Shown piece by piece: positions 34,857 to 45,358 of a stretch of 64,000 nt of DNA (positions within the stretch are counted from its first letter, which is position 1; the number at the start of each line of letters is the position of its first letter). The stretch spans positions 62,001-126,000 of the forward strand of contig NZ_SRLD01000003.1 of assembly GCF_004745955.1 (NCBI RefSeq). The letters are read 5' to 3'. Source of the stretch: Hymenobacter elongatus (GTDB lineage Bacteria; Bacteroidota; Bacteroidia; Cytophagales; Hymenobacteraceae). The position numbers were made by a program, and so were the translations under genes. The notes below the pieces were generated by a model, which searched no databases, was not told the DNA's origin, and was given only the letters and a program-made list of their open reading frames with translations.

Positions 34857-36239
<1,383 letters not shown>

Positions 36240-36266
36240 GGCGGCATAGTGGTGGCAATAAAGCTG

Positions 36267-36426
36267 TTAAGCAGTCGCGCAAAAGTAATTGCAGCAAAAA
36301 AGGTCGTCATGCTGAGCTTGCCGAAGCATCTCTACTGCAATGCTAATTACCACTGCGGTAGAGATGCTTCGGCAAGCTCAGCATGACGTTCTACATTCAA
36401 TACGATTACTTCTGCACGACCGCTTA
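36267..36426. repeat. MITE-like element (TIR type C) with 31-bp perfect hairpin arms
   Basis: The terminal repeats TTAAGCAGTCGCGCAAAAGT (from 36267) and ACTTCTGCACGACCGCTTA (to 36426) are imperfectly inverted. Inside, perfect 31-bp arms at 36305-36335 and 36358-36388 contain GCTGAGCTTGCCGAAGCATC, the same core as in the elements at 34323, 37528 and 57359. There is no ORF. It lies between mgtE and corA. Confidence 0.78.
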
Positions 36427-36550
36427 GCATAAGAGCCATCAAACAGCGTCAATACTTTCTTCGTGAAAGGTGCAAAGCAGTGCGCTTTCCTGCGTATGCC
36501 CTGTAGCGTCCGATGGGCGGCCAGTGCCGGACAGTTGCTTTTTTCTTGTT

Positions 36551-37471
36551 ATGACCGAAGACCTTCTCACCAGGCAGGAGTGCCATTTTGCCTGGCTCGA
36601 CATTACCAATCCCTCCGCCGCCGAGCTGCAGGCCGTAGCCGAGCAGTACGACCTGCCCGACTCGCTGGTGCGCGACTGTTTGGAGCCCACCCACCTACCC
36701 AAGTTTGAAACCACCAACGGGCTGAACTTCGTGATTCTGCGCGTGTTCGTAACGCCGGAAAACAACGAGGCCGATACCATTCAGGAGCTGAGCACCAAGA
36801 TTGCCGTGTTCTACGCCGCCGACTACCTCATTACGGTGCACCGCCGCGCCCACCCCGTGCTGAGTCAGCTGAAGAAAGTGGCGCAGTCGCCGGGGCAGGA
36901 GTGTATTTCGCCCGCCGAGGTGGCCGTGCACCTGGTGCGCTACGCCCTGAACAGCTTCGTGCAGCCCGCCCTGGTGCTTACCAAGGAGCTGGACGACTAC
37001 GAGGCCGAGATATTTCTGAAGCGCGAAGTGCCCAACGCCTTGCAGGGCCTGTACTTTCTGAAGCGCAAAGCCTCGGCCGCCAAGCAGCTGCTGCTGCTCA
37101 CCCGCGACATCATGACCATGCTGCGCCGCCAGACGCTCACCTCCACCACCACCGACTCGACCTTGCTGCAGGACACCCAGGACTTGCAGGTGAAAGTGGA
37201 AACCCTCTACCAGCAGCTCGACGGCGCGGCCACCAACCTGATGAACCTGTATTTGTCGTTGTCGTCGCAGCGCACCAACGAGGCCATGCGCGTACTGACC
37301 GTGTTTTCGGCCTTTTTCCTGCCCCTCACCTTCATTGCCGGTATCTACGGCATGAACTTCGAATTCATGCCCGAGCTGACCTGGAAGCTGGGCTACCCCG
37401 GTGCTATGGTGGCCATGCTGCTTATATCGGTGGGCATTTTCACGTGGTTCCGGCGCAAGGGCTGGATATAG
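36551..37471 (+). CDS. corA: CorA-family divalent cation transporter
   Basis: 306 residues from the ATG at 36551 (MTEDLLTRQECHFAWLDI). The large cytoplasmic alpha/beta funnel spans about 1-240 (LPDSLVRDCLEPTHLPKFE, VLTKELDDYEAEIFLKRE). Two C-terminal helices follow (VLTVFSAFFLPLTFIAGIYGMNFEFMPE and AMVAMLLISVGIFTWF). The signature YGMNF gives the selectivity loop. It forms pentamers that import Mg, or Ni and Co in some members. It is close to mgtE, but the two are separated by a MITE and are probably transcribed on their own. Confidence 0.93.
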   Translation: MTEDLLTRQECHFAWLDITNPSAAELQAVAEQYDLPDSLVRDCLEPTHLPKFETTNGLNFVILRVFVTPENNEADTIQELSTKIAVFYAADYLITVHRRAHPVLSQLKKVAQSPGQECISPAEVAVHLVRYALNSFVQPALVLTKELDDYEAEIFLKREVPNALQGLYFLKRKASAAKQLLLLTRDIMTMLRRQTLTSTTTDSTLLQDTQDLQVKVETLYQQLDGAATNLMNLYLSLSSQRTNEAMRVLTVFSAFFLPLTFIAGIYGMNFEFMPELTWKLGYPGAMVAMLLISVGIFTWFRRKGWI

Positions 37472-37527
37472 CCTGCTGCCGCCCAAAGCCTGGCAAGCCG
37501 GCCAGGGCTCGTCTCGGTTTTATGTAA

Positions 37528-37699
37528 TAGACTTGTTCCTGAATTAGGAACCGATGCTAAAATTCGGCTGTCATGCTCATCTGGCGTCCGCTTGTCGAAG
37601 CATCTCTACCGCAATGCTACTTACCACTGCGGTAGAGATGCTTCGACTTTGCTCAGCATGACGTTCTTTTTCGTGTCGCTTTATTCAGGAACGAGTCTA
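37528..37699. repeat. MITE-like element (TIR type B)
   Basis: The ends TAGACTTGTTCCTGAAT (37528-37544) and ATTCAGGAACGAGTCTA (37683-37699) are inverted with one mismatch. The core is the shared hairpin (CTTGTCGAAGCATCTCTACC and complement), with a 13-bp insertion CATCTGGCGTCCG in the left arm. It sits between corA and the lipoprotein gene. Confidence 0.78.
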
Positions 37700-37715
37700 A
37701 TGCCCCACTGTTGCG

Positions 37716-38432
37716 ATGCACACGTTACGCTTCTTCCTTTTTATTGGTCTGCTGGGCCTGCACGGGCTGCTGGCTGGCTGTGCCGCCGTGGGCCGCCTGC
37801 CCACGCTGGAACCCGGCGAATACCAGCTTTTCACTACCAATGACCCCGCCCTGGCTACGATGGCGGGCCAGAAAAGCACCTTTTACGTGGAGCAGGCGCG
37901 GGATTCGCTCACCTTTCTTTCCCCGCCCACCCAGGCCGGGCCACTCCGCCGCTTCAGCTATGCCGTGCACCCGGGCAAGCACGTCGTGCTGCTGGACCGC
38001 CAGTTTGACCTTGACGTATTCACTATTCCCTTCAAGGCCCGCCCGCCCCGCGGGCCAGTGCCGGTACAGCTCAATACCAACTTCAACGCGGCTCTGTACT
38101 TCGGCCGCCGCCTCGATTTCTACCATATAAATGGCCACAAACTGCTGGATGGGCACCAGGTCCCGCAGATTAGAACCGTGGGCCTGGGCTACGGCGTATT
38201 CACCGGCCTGGGCTCCACTATCGTGAACCCCGACGTGACCGGGCAGCAAAGCCGCGTGGCCGAGTACGAAGGCTTTGTGGTGCATGCCGGGGCCGCCGCC
38301 ATCTACGATGCCCGCATCTTCAACCTGGGCCTGGCCGTGGGCTTCGACCAGCTGCTGGGCCCCGACGGCCGCCACTGGCTATATCAGCGCAAGCCCTGGT
38401 TTGGCGTGCTCTTCGGCCTCGACTTGAATTAG
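37716..38432 (+). CDS. Lipoprotein of unknown function
   Basis: 238 residues. The signal peptide FFLFIGLLGLHGLLAGC has a good lipobox (LAGC, Cys 22). The mature part is beta-rich (YQLFTTNDPALATMAGQ, HVVLLDRQFDLDVFTIPF) with a Gly-rich half (TVGLGYGVFTGLGSTIVNP, GFVVHAGAAAIYDARIFNLGLAVGF), reminiscent of a small porin-like or glycine-zipper region, but I assign no family. It starts 17 bp after the MITE at 37528, so the element may supply or separate its promoter. It is convergent with arfB. Confidence 0.75.
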   Translation: MHTLRFFLFIGLLGLHGLLAGCAAVGRLPTLEPGEYQLFTTNDPALATMAGQKSTFYVEQARDSLTFLSPPTQAGPLRRFSYAVHPGKHVVLLDRQFDLDVFTIPFKARPPRGPVPVQLNTNFNAALYFGRRLDFYHINGHKLLDGHQVPQIRTVGLGYGVFTGLGSTIVNPDVTGQQSRVAEYEGFVVHAGAAAIYDARIFNLGLAVGFDQLLGPDGRHWLYQRKPWFGVLFGLDLN

Positions 38433-38436
38433 CGCT

Positions 38437-38871
38437 CTAAAAATCCTGCTTGCCGCGGCCGGCTTTTTTCTCGCCGTGCTTTTTCTTCGATTCGAGCCGT
38501 TTGCGCACGGCCCCTTTGCTGGGCTTGGTGGCCTTGCGGGCTTTGGGCTTGTGCAAGGCTTTGCGCAGCATATCATGGAACTTCTGGACCACGATTTCCT
38601 TGTTGCGCAGCTGGCTGCGGTCTTCCTGAGCCGTCAGAATCAGGTAGCCCTCGGTGGTGAGCTGGTTGGCGAGCTTCTCCAGAATAGTCAGCTTCTGGGC
38701 CTCGCTGAGCACCCCCGACGACGCCGGATGAAAGCGCAGCTCCACTTTGGATTCGACTTTATTGACGTTCTGGCCGCCGGGGCCGCTGCTACGGGCCGTC
38801 TGAAACTGGAGTTCGGGCAAGAAGGCGGAGGCGGGCGGAAGCATGAAGAACAGCGGGAAGTGAGACGGCAA
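38437..38871 (-). CDS. arfB: Peptidyl-tRNA hydrolase ArfB (alternative ribosome rescue)
   Basis: 144 residues from the ATG at 38871, or 135 from the ATG at 38844 (MLPPASAFLPELQFQTARS), which is more usual. The catalytic loop SSGPGGQNVNKVESKVELRF contains the GGQ motif that hydrolyses peptidyl-tRNA in the ribosome. The C-terminal tail is Lys/Arg-rich (KPKARKATKPSKGAVRKRLE and KKKHGEKKAGRGK) and inserts into the empty mRNA channel. It frees ribosomes stalled on non-stop mRNA. Length and domain order fit the family exactly. Confidence 0.93.
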   Translation of the reverse strand: MPSHFPLFFMLPPASAFLPELQFQTARSSGPGGQNVNKVESKVELRFHPASSGVLSEAQKLTILEKLANQLTTEGYLILTAQEDRSQLRNKEIVVQKFHDMLRKALHKPKARKATKPSKGAVRKRLESKKKHGEKKAGRGKQDF

Positions 38872-38898
38872 AGGTAGGCCCGCACCGGGGCATCGGTA

Positions 38899-39336
38899 CT
38901 ACAGCTTCTGCCAGAGCAGCGCGCCCAGCACCAGAGTCCGCAGCGTCCAGGCCACGGTTCGGAGCCAGTTGGTGCGCACCAGTCCGTCGATGGTAATGTA
39001 ATTGTACCCCATCTGGGCCAGGCGGTTGTGGAAAGGCACGGATATAAGAAACGTTACCAGCCAGATGCCCACGACCAGCGCCAGGCTCCACCACACCACC
39101 GCGCCCAGCGTGCCCCAGCCCTGCCAGGTCAGCCAGCCGGCCAAGCCCAGCTCCAGCACCATGGGCGCCAGCACTACCCAGCTCATGGTGCGGGTATGGT
39201 GCTGATGGAACGCGGCAAACTTCTCGGGGGCCACGTAGGCGAAGCCGGGATAATGCACCAGCTGCACCGTCCAGATGAGGCCGGTGAGGTAGGCGGCAAG
39301 GCCAAAGTTGAGTAACAGCAGCAGTTTGAGAGACAT
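38899..39336 (-). CDS. Four-helix integral membrane protein
   Basis: 145 residues with four hydrophobic segments at about 4-27, 52-72, 77-101 and 128-144. Conserved-looking polar positions are HYPGF (about 28-32), HQHHTRTMSW (44-53) and VPFHNRLA (about 100-107); the His residues could bind metal or haem. I do not recognise the family with certainty. It lies 35 bp downstream of the next membrane-protein gene on the same strand and 27 bp upstream of arfB, so the three may form one transcript. Confidence 0.72.
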   Translation of the reverse strand: MSLKLLLLLNFGLAAYLTGLIWTVQLVHYPGFAYVAPEKFAAFHQHHTRTMSWVVLAPMVLELGLAGWLTWQGWGTLGAVVWWSLALVVGIWLVTFLISVPFHNRLAQMGYNYITIDGLVRTNWLRTVAWTLRTLVLGALLWQKL

Positions 39337-39371
39337 ATACAGGAGGAGCGCCCAGGCAGTGAGCCGTACAG

Positions 39372-40244
39372 CTATTCCGGCGGGGCGGGGTTGCGCAGAT
39401 ACCGGAGCCGGCCGTCGGTGAAGAGGCTGTGAAAGTACACCACCGCAATGGCAAAAACCACCGAAAACAACCCCAGCAACGCATTATAATAGGCCGGCGC
39501 CAGCAGCGAAAACCGAATAAACACCGTCACGAGCACAAAGGCCGAGTAGCGGAAGATGTCCGGATAGTGCAGCGTGTAGCGAAAGGCCACCAGCATAAAC
39601 AGCAGGTCGGCAAAAATCAGAATCAGGTAGAACCGGTCGGCCGACTGTACCCACACCCCCAGCCGGAACATATGGTAGAGGTCGTACCCCGACATCGCCA
39701 GCAGCGTCAGGAGCACCAGCAGCGAGATGAACTGCTTGAGGGCCACAAACTGCTGCTTGTCGGCTCCTTCCTGCGTAATGGAGCGGTGCCGCTGCAAGCC
39801 GTAGTACACGGAGAGCAGCAGGAACACGAACAGCGCCCCCACCCCGTCGGCAATCATCTTATACACCGATTCCAGCTGGCTTTGCAGCGGCACGGCGAAG
39901 TTGTAGTGCGAAAACTCCTTGAACGACGAGCGGAGCAGAATCAGACTCAGGATTTCGATCTGCTTGCCGATGGAGTTGGCTATCGACTGCGGGATGACAA
40001 ACACCAGACTGATCATCTCAAACAGCAGCAGCAGCGTGAAGGATATTTCCACGGCCTGCAGAAAATGTACCTGCCCCCACAAGCCCCGCAGTCGGAACAC
40101 GCCCAGGTAGTTGACGCCGGCCAGCACCATGCTCGCCACAAACACCCACACCAGTGCCACGCTCAGAAAATGGGCAGTGCGCCGGCTTTCCCAGAAGTGC
40201 TGCAAAGGCTGGTAAACCTGCCCAACGACCAGAAGGAGATTCAT
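39372..40244 (-). CDS. Multi-pass membrane protein of unknown function
   Basis: 290 residues with about seven hydrophobic segments (for example LSVALVWVFVASMVLAGV, VGALFVFLLLSVYYGLQ, FISLLVLLTLLAMSGYDLY, LILIFADLLFMLVAFRY). The N-terminus VVGQVYQPLQHFWESRRT is amphipathic. No transporter or enzyme motif was recognised. It is first in a minus-strand group with the 145-residue membrane protein and arfB. Its start lies close to the divergent M13 peptidase gene. Confidence 0.72.
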   Translation of the reverse strand: MNLLLVVGQVYQPLQHFWESRRTAHFLSVALVWVFVASMVLAGVNYLGVFRLRGLWGQVHFLQAVEISFTLLLLFEMISLVFVIPQSIANSIGKQIEILSLILLRSSFKEFSHYNFAVPLQSQLESVYKMIADGVGALFVFLLLSVYYGLQRHRSITQEGADKQQFVALKQFISLLVLLTLLAMSGYDLYHMFRLGVWVQSADRFYLILIFADLLFMLVAFRYTLHYPDIFRYSAFVLVTVFIRFSLLAPAYYNALLGLFSVVFAIAVVYFHSLFTDGRLRYLRNPAPPE

Positions 40245-40558
40245 AAGAACAAAGGGGATATTGTCCTTTGCAAATACTCAATCGAGTCCGAATGTTCTGC
40301 CCGCCGCCCGGCGCTTCGGCCGGCGCGGTTTTCCGGGGCTGGCAGTTGCTCGCTTTTCGCGAAAATAAAGGCACCCGTGCGCATACCGCTGCCCTGCCCG
40401 CTGCCCCGCCGTTGGCCGGGGCAGCGGGCAGCACTACGGCCACCCAGGCGGCGGTGCCCGCCGCCCCATCACCGGCGGGCAAGCCACATTCGCGGCTTCC
40501 TCCTACATTCGCGCCACTTCTCCCGGCGGCTGTTCGCCCATTTTTTCTGCTTTACCCG

Positions 40559-42616
40559 ATGTCCCTCTTCTCTTTTCTGACGCACTGCCGGCCGCTGTCG
40601 GCGGCGGCGCTGCTGGCGCTGGCCGGCTGCAACTCCGGAGCCAGCTCCGGCGGCGCCCAGCCCGACCTACTCCGGGCCAACCTCGACACGACCGTGAGTC
40701 CCGGCGACGATTTTTTCCAGTACGCCAACGGCGGCTGGCTCAAGCGGCACCCCATTCCGGCCTCCGAAAGCTCGTGGGGCATCGGCAAAGAGGTCCAGAA
40801 CGAGGTGTATGACCGCCTGCGAATTCTGAACGAGGAAGCGGCAAAAGCCAACGCCCCGGCGGGCAGCAGCCAGCAGAAGATCGGTGACTTCTGGGCTTCC
40901 GGCCTCGACTCGGTGGCCATCGACCGGCAGGGCCTCGCGCCCCTCAAAGCCGAGCTGGACCGGATTGCCGCCATCCGGTCGGTGGCCGACGTGCAGGCGG
41001 TGGTGGCCCGCCACAAGGTGCTGGGCGTGAATTCGCTCGTGGGGCTGTATGTGGCGCAGGACGCCAAGAACAGCGACAAAATGGCCCTCCACCTCTACCA
41101 GGCCGGGCTGGGTCTGCCCAACCGCGACTATTACTTCAACAAAGATGCCCGCACGGTCAGAATCCGGCGAGAATATGGGCGGCATGTGGCCCGCATGCTC
41201 GGGCTGCTCGGCCAGGACTCAGTAGCGGCCCGGCAGCAAAGCGCCCAGATTGTGCAGCTGGAAACGACACTGGCGGGAGCCTCGCGCAAGCTCGAAGCTC
41301 TGCGCGACCCCTACGCCAACTACAACAAGCGCGCCGTGGCCGACCTGGGCAAGCTCACGCCCGGCCTGGACTGGCCGCGCTGGCTCGGCCAGATGGAGAT
41401 GCCCCCGACCGATACCGTAATCGTGGGCCAGCCGGAATTTTACCAGCGCGCCGGCCAGCTGCTGCTCACCACGCCGCTCGACCAGTGGCAGGCGTATCTG
41501 CGGTGGCACCTCGTCAACACCTTCGCCAGCCAGCTCAGCGCGCCCCTCGACAACGAGCATTTCCGCTTCTACGGCACCGTGTTGCAGGGCCAGAAAGTAC
41601 AGCGGGCCCGTTGGAAACGCGTGCTGGATGAGGAAGAAGCCGGAATGGGAGAAATTCTGGGCCAGCTTTTCGTGAAGGAGTACTTCACGCCCGAAACTAA
41701 AGCCCGCTACGCCAAGCTGACCGAAAACGTGGTGGCCGCCTTCCGCACCCACATTCAGGCCCTGGACTGGATGAGCGACGCGACCAAGCAAAAAGCCCTG
41801 GTGAAGCTCACCAAAATCACCCCGAAAGTGGGCTACCCCGACAAGTGGCGCGACTATTCGGCCCTCACCATCAGCCCCGACTCCTACCTGGGCAACGTGA
41901 TGCGCACCAACGAGTGGACCTACCGCTACAACCTGCGCAAGCTCGGCCAGCCCGTAGACCGCACCGAGTGGGAGATGACGCCCCAAACGTATAATGCCTA
42001 TTACAACCCCAGCAACAACGAAATCGTGTTGCCGGCGGCCATTTTCGCCATTCCGGGCCTGGCAGATAAAAACGCCGACGATGCCATCATCTACGGCTAC
42101 GCCGGCGCCTCTACCATCGGCCACGAGCTCACCCACGGCTTCGATGACGAAGGCAGCCAGTTTGACGAAAAAGGCAACTTGCGCAACTGGTGGACGCCGA
42201 AAGACCGGGCCGCTTTCCAGCAGCGCGTCAATGGCATCGTGCGGCAGTTCAACGGCTACACCGTGCTCGACTCGCTGCATGTGAACGGCAAGGCCACGGC
42301 CGGCGAGAACATTGCCGACCTCGGCGGCATCGTCATTGCCTTCGACGCCTTCAAGCAGACCGAGCAGTACAAGAAGGGCGAGAAAATCGGGGGCCTTAGC
42401 CCGACGCAGCGCTACTTTTTGGGCTATGCGCTGGGCTGGCAAAACCACCAGCGCGACGAAGTGCTGGCCCAGCGAATTCTCACCGACGTGCACTCGCCGG
42501 CCAAGTTGCGCGTCAATGGCCCCTTCGCCGACGTGCCCGCGTTTTACGAGGCCTTCAGCGTGCAGCCCAGCCAGGCGCTGTGGCGCGCCGACACGGCCCG
42601 CGTAAAGATTTGGTAG
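40559..42616 (+). CDS. M13-family metallopeptidase lipoprotein (neprilysin/PepO-like)
   Basis: 685 residues from the ATG at 40559 (MSLFSFLTHCRPL); longer frames add only low-complexity sequence. The lipoprotein signal ends LLALAGCNSG. The M13_N domain begins PGDDFFQYANGGWLKRHPIP. The zinc site is IGHELTHGFDDEG (H522-E-x-x-H), with the third ligand Glu in TAGENIADLGG. NAYYNPSNNEIVLPAAI is the substrate-binding strand of the family. It degrades oligopeptides in the periplasm or at the outer membrane. A terminator follows at 42644. Confidence 0.95.
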   Translation: MSLFSFLTHCRPLSAAALLALAGCNSGASSGGAQPDLLRANLDTTVSPGDDFFQYANGGWLKRHPIPASESSWGIGKEVQNEVYDRLRILNEEAAKANAPAGSSQQKIGDFWASGLDSVAIDRQGLAPLKAELDRIAAIRSVADVQAVVARHKVLGVNSLVGLYVAQDAKNSDKMALHLYQAGLGLPNRDYYFNKDARTVRIRREYGRHVARMLGLLGQDSVAARQQSAQIVQLETTLAGASRKLEALRDPYANYNKRAVADLGKLTPGLDWPRWLGQMEMPPTDTVIVGQPEFYQRAGQLLLTTPLDQWQAYLRWHLVNTFASQLSAPLDNEHFRFYGTVLQGQKVQRARWKRVLDEEEAGMGEILGQLFVKEYFTPETKARYAKLTENVVAAFRTHIQALDWMSDATKQKALVKLTKITPKVGYPDKWRDYSALTISPDSYLGNVMRTNEWTYRYNLRKLGQPVDRTEWEMTPQTYNAYYNPSNNEIVLPAAIFAIPGLADKNADDAIIYGYAGASTIGHELTHGFDDEGSQFDEKGNLRNWWTPKDRAAFQQRVNGIVRQFNGYTVLDSLHVNGKATAGENIADLGGIVIAFDAFKQTEQYKKGEKIGGLSPTQRYFLGYALGWQNHQRDEVLAQRILTDVHSPAKLRVNGPFADVPAFYEAFSVQPSQALWRADTARVKIW

Positions 42617-42643
42617 GCGCGCTTTTGCATGCTTACCCGCAAA

Positions 42644-42680
42644 GAAAAGAGCCTTTTCACGCTGTGGAAAGGCTCTTTTC
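42644..42680. terminator. Terminator between convergent genes
   Basis: The arms GAAAAGAGCCTTTTCAC (42644-42660) and GTGGAAAGGCTCTTTTC (42664-42680) pair perfectly with a 3-nt loop. It serves the M13 peptidase and, in the other direction, the NTF2-like gene. Confidence 0.85.
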
Positions 42681-42698
42681 AGGTCAATATAGCCCGAG

Positions 42699-43169
42699 CT
42701 ACACGCCCCGGAACGCCTGAAACTGCTGTAGGCTCTGCTGCGCCGAGGCCCGCACTTTCTTCCGCAAAAACGGCGACCAGCCCAGCAGCCAGCCCACCGG
42801 CCCCAGCGCCTGCCGCGACCAGCGCCAGAAATCGAACTGGTCGTGGTGAGTCAGGATTTTACCGTCTTTAAAGGTGAAGCTGGCAGTAATATGGTTGTGG
42901 ACCCGCCGCTTGGTTTGCGAAAAAGTATAGCGCGCATCCCACACGGCCTGCCCGTGCGTGGCATCGGCCCGGATGTGGTTGTAGGTGAGTGAGAGGTCTT
43001 TGCCCCGCTCGCAGAGCATGCGCCACATGGCCCCTATTTCCGGGCCGCGCAGCGCAAAAGCGGCATCGTCGAAGGTGGCTTCGGGGTGGTAGCAAGCGGC
43101 CATAGCGGCGTGGTCGCGGCGCTGAAAGCTTTGGTAAAAGCGGTGCAATAACTCTTCGTGCGGGTGCAT
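42699..43169 (-). CDS. NTF2-like/SnoaL-type protein
   Basis: 156 residues starting MHPHEELLHRFYQSFQRRD. The helix-rich start with DHAAMAACYHPEATFDD, GPEIGAMWRMLCER, and beta strands around HNHITASFTFKDGKILTHHDQFDFWRW match the NTF2-like fold of SnoaL-type proteins, in which a cone-shaped pocket binds a small molecule. No catalytic set can be named. The C-terminal half is slightly extended (LGPVGWLLGWSPFLRKKVRA). It is a single gene with unknown substrate. Confidence 0.82.
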   Translation of the reverse strand: MHPHEELLHRFYQSFQRRDHAAMAACYHPEATFDDAAFALRGPEIGAMWRMLCERGKDLSLTYNHIRADATHGQAVWDARYTFSQTKRRVHNHITASFTFKDGKILTHHDQFDFWRWSRQALGPVGWLLGWSPFLRKKVRASAQQSLQQFQAFRGV

Positions 43170-43313
43170 GCCGGGGTTCTCAGGAGTGAGCCCAAAGGTG
43201 GAAAATTTACGGCAGCTACGCCGTGCCCCTCCAGCCCGGCGTTGGGATATTCCAGAAACGAACTATTTACTTGCGCCCCCACCCCGGCTCCTTCCCACTG
43301 CTGCTCTCTCCCT

Positions 43314-43635
43314 ATGGCGCACCCTCACAGCAAGCTTCCGGCTTGCGCCAACTGTAGCTACTCCTTTCCTGCGGAGGGGCCGGATGAATGTTGCCCGCGC
43401 TGCGAGCAACAGGACCAAAAGGTGGTGAGCCTGTCTTTCGGGCACGTACTGGAGGAGTCTGCTTGAAGGCATCTTTCACTTCGACAGCAAAGTATTTCGC
43501 ACGGCCAAGCTGCTACTGCGCCCAGGCGAGCTGACGAGACGGCTGGGCCACCGCCTGCTGTATGTGCCGCCCATCGGGCCATATGTGCTTACCAGCTTCG
43601 TCTTTTTGTACTGCCGCTGCGCATCGGCGTCCTGA
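43314..43635 (+). pseudogene. DUF3667-type membrane protein, frameshifted and truncated
   Basis: From the ATG at 43314 the frame gives MAHPHSKLPACANCSYSF and a zinc-ribbon-like CPRC, then stops after VLEESA. A one-base shift near 43450 restores the conserved DUF3667 segment LLEGIFHFDSKVFRTAKLLL, RPGELTRRL, YVPPIGPYVLTSFVF. A stop follows at 43633-43635, where the family normally continues with membrane helices. The gene has therefore lost both the reading frame and its 3' two thirds. Confidence 0.75.
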
Positions 43636-43648
43636 CGCTGTAGGGCCG

Positions 43649-44239
43649 TTAGAAGTCGAAGAGGCCGCGGCGCTCGGCGGGCTTCTCCTTTTTCTTCGGC
43701 CGGTCTTTTCGGTCGGCCTTGTCTTTGCCGCCCCCAAAAAGGCCGTCGAGCAGGCCGGTTTTTTTCTCCTTCACCAACACGTAGCGCACCGAAAAGGCCG
43801 TCGGAAACCGGGCCCAATCGGCGGAGTTAAACTCCACGCTGGGCTTGAAATCGACGGACAGCACGAGCGGAAAAAAGGCAACTTTGTACTCGGCCCCCAC
43901 GATGCCGTCGAAGCCGCCAAACACGCCGTCGTCTTTGTGGTTGCCGACATGGCCGCCCGCCCCCAGGTAGTAGTTCAGGCTGGGGCCCAGAATGCCGAAG
44001 TGCCGCTCGGCCAGCACGGTGCCGCTCACCTCCCGAGTGCCCACCACCCCTATGCCTTCGAGCGTTACCTTATCCAGAATCTTCTGCTGAATCGTGAGAC
44101 CGTAATTGCCCTGACCCAGGCGGAAGCCGGCGGCCGTCCGGTATTTCTGCGCCTGGGCCGCCGGGGCCAGCAGCGCCAACGCGGTGGTCAGCAACGCGGT
44201 AAAAAACAGTAGACGGGAAAAAGCAGTTGAAAAAATCAT
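43649..44239 (-). CDS. Outer-membrane or periplasmic beta-rich protein
   Basis: 196 residues from the ATG at 44239 (MIFSTAFSRLLFFTALL, signal peptide ending AAQAQ). The mature part has alternating strands (YRTAAGFRLGQGNYGLTIQQ, GILGPSLNYYLGAGGHVGN, IVGAEYKVAFFPLVLSVDFKP), typical of a small eight-stranded barrel. The C-terminal 35 residues are Lys-, Gly- and Asp-rich (GGGKDKADRKDRPKKKEKP), which is unusual for a barrel end and may stay periplasmic. No family name is assigned. It is divergent from the FabH-like gene. Confidence 0.78.
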   Translation of the reverse strand: MIFSTAFSRLLFFTALLTTALALLAPAAQAQKYRTAAGFRLGQGNYGLTIQQKILDKVTLEGIGVVGTREVSGTVLAERHFGILGPSLNYYLGAGGHVGNHKDDGVFGGFDGIVGAEYKVAFFPLVLSVDFKPSVEFNSADWARFPTAFSVRYVLVKEKKTGLLDGLFGGGKDKADRKDRPKKKEKPAERRGLFDF

Positions 44240-44401
44240 AATCTTTATGAGAGGTACCACAAACTTAGCCGGGGCTGAAGCGTTTGAACGCGCAGAGGCC
44301 TCGCAAAGTACGGGCCGCCCGAGGGAATAGCCCATCTTTGCCCGACGTTGCCGTACCTTGCTACCCTGTTCACCTGTTCTCTCCCGCTTACTGTTCCACC
44401 C

Positions 44402-45349
44402 GTGTATATTCATCAGGTGGCGGCTTACCTGCCCGCCCATGTTATTACCAACGAGCACTTCACCCGTCTGAATGGTCTGTCGCACGAGTGGATTATTGAG
44501 CGGACTGGTATCCGGGAACGGCGCAAGGCGGCCACTGGCGAGAACACCAATACCATGGCCATTGAGGCGGCCCAGCGGGTGCTGGCTGCCGCGCCGCTCT
44601 GCCCCACCGACACCATCGACCTGATCGTGGGGGCCACCTACACGCCTCACGACACGATTTATACCCTGGCCCACGCCGTGCAGCGCGCCATCGGCGTAGC
44701 CGACATTCCGGTAGTCAGCATTTCCTCGGCCTGCTCGTCGCTGCTGAATGCTATTGAAATCGTGGAAGGCTACTTCGCTATGGGCAAAGCCAGCCGGGCG
44801 TTGGTCATCGTATCGGAACACAACACGGCCTATAACAACGAGCAGGACACCGTGGCCGGCCACCTGTGGGGCGACGGCTCGGCGGGCCTGATACTTAGCA
44901 AGGAGCGCCTGGCTCCTACCGACCTGCGCGTACTGGATTTGATTACGGCCGGGGCCGGGGGCATTGGCAAGGCCGATACGGCCGTTACGCTCACGCCGGT
45001 AGCCAAAGGCATTGTGATGCCGCACGGCAAAGATGTCTTTATCCATGCCTGCCAGTATATGGCGCGCGTCACCCAGCAGATTCTGGAGCGCAACAACCTG
45101 ACTGTTGCGGACCTGAACTGGCTGATTCCGCACCAAGCGAACCTGCGCATCACCCGCAACGTGCTGCAGGCCCTGGGGCTGCCCGAGGAGCGGGCCGTTT
45201 CCAACATCGACCGGCTCGGCAACACCGGCTGCGCCGGGGCAGCTATTGCCTTAGCCGAGAAGCTCGACCAGATTCAGCCGGGCGAACGGGTGGCAGTCAC
45301 TGTGTTTGGCGGCGGCTACTCCTACGGAGCCATGCTGCTGGAGCGCTAG
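44402..45349 (+). CDS. Beta-ketoacyl-ACP synthase III-like enzyme
   Basis: 315 residues from the GTG at 44402 (VYIHQVAAYLPAHVITN). The upstream ATG at 44348 would add an unconserved extension. The thiolase fold has the catalytic triad of FabH-like enzymes: Cys in SISSACSSLLNA (about 117), His in LIPHQANLRI and Asn in RLGNTGCAGAA. The region HEWIIERTGIRERR binds the ACP or acyl-CoA partner. It catalyses the starting condensation of an acyl-CoA with malonyl-ACP. Whether it serves fatty acid synthesis or a secondary pathway is not shown by its neighbours. It is convergent with the metzincin-like gene, with only 9 bp between them. Confidence 0.87.
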   Translation: MYIHQVAAYLPAHVITNEHFTRLNGLSHEWIIERTGIRERRKAATGENTNTMAIEAAQRVLAAAPLCPTDTIDLIVGATYTPHDTIYTLAHAVQRAIGVADIPVVSISSACSSLLNAIEIVEGYFAMGKASRALVIVSEHNTAYNNEQDTVAGHLWGDGSAGLILSKERLAPTDLRVLDLITAGAGGIGKADTAVTLTPVAKGIVMPHGKDVFIHACQYMARVTQQILERNNLTVADLNWLIPHQANLRITRNVLQALGLPEERAVSNIDRLGNTGCAGAAIALAEKLDQIQPGERVAVTVFGGGYSYGAMLLER

Positions 45350-45358
45350 GCCGTAGCG

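Noticed and set aside
36305..36388. Long palindrome, considered as a single CRISPR repeat or rho-independent terminator
   Set aside because: No array is present. The same core recurs inside elements with terminal inverted repeats, so a MITE is the better explanation, although it may also terminate transcription.
43649..45136. Long minus-strand frame extending the barrel gene upstream to 45136
   Set aside because: The upstream part is antisense to the FabH-like gene. A clear signal peptide begins at the ATG at 44239.
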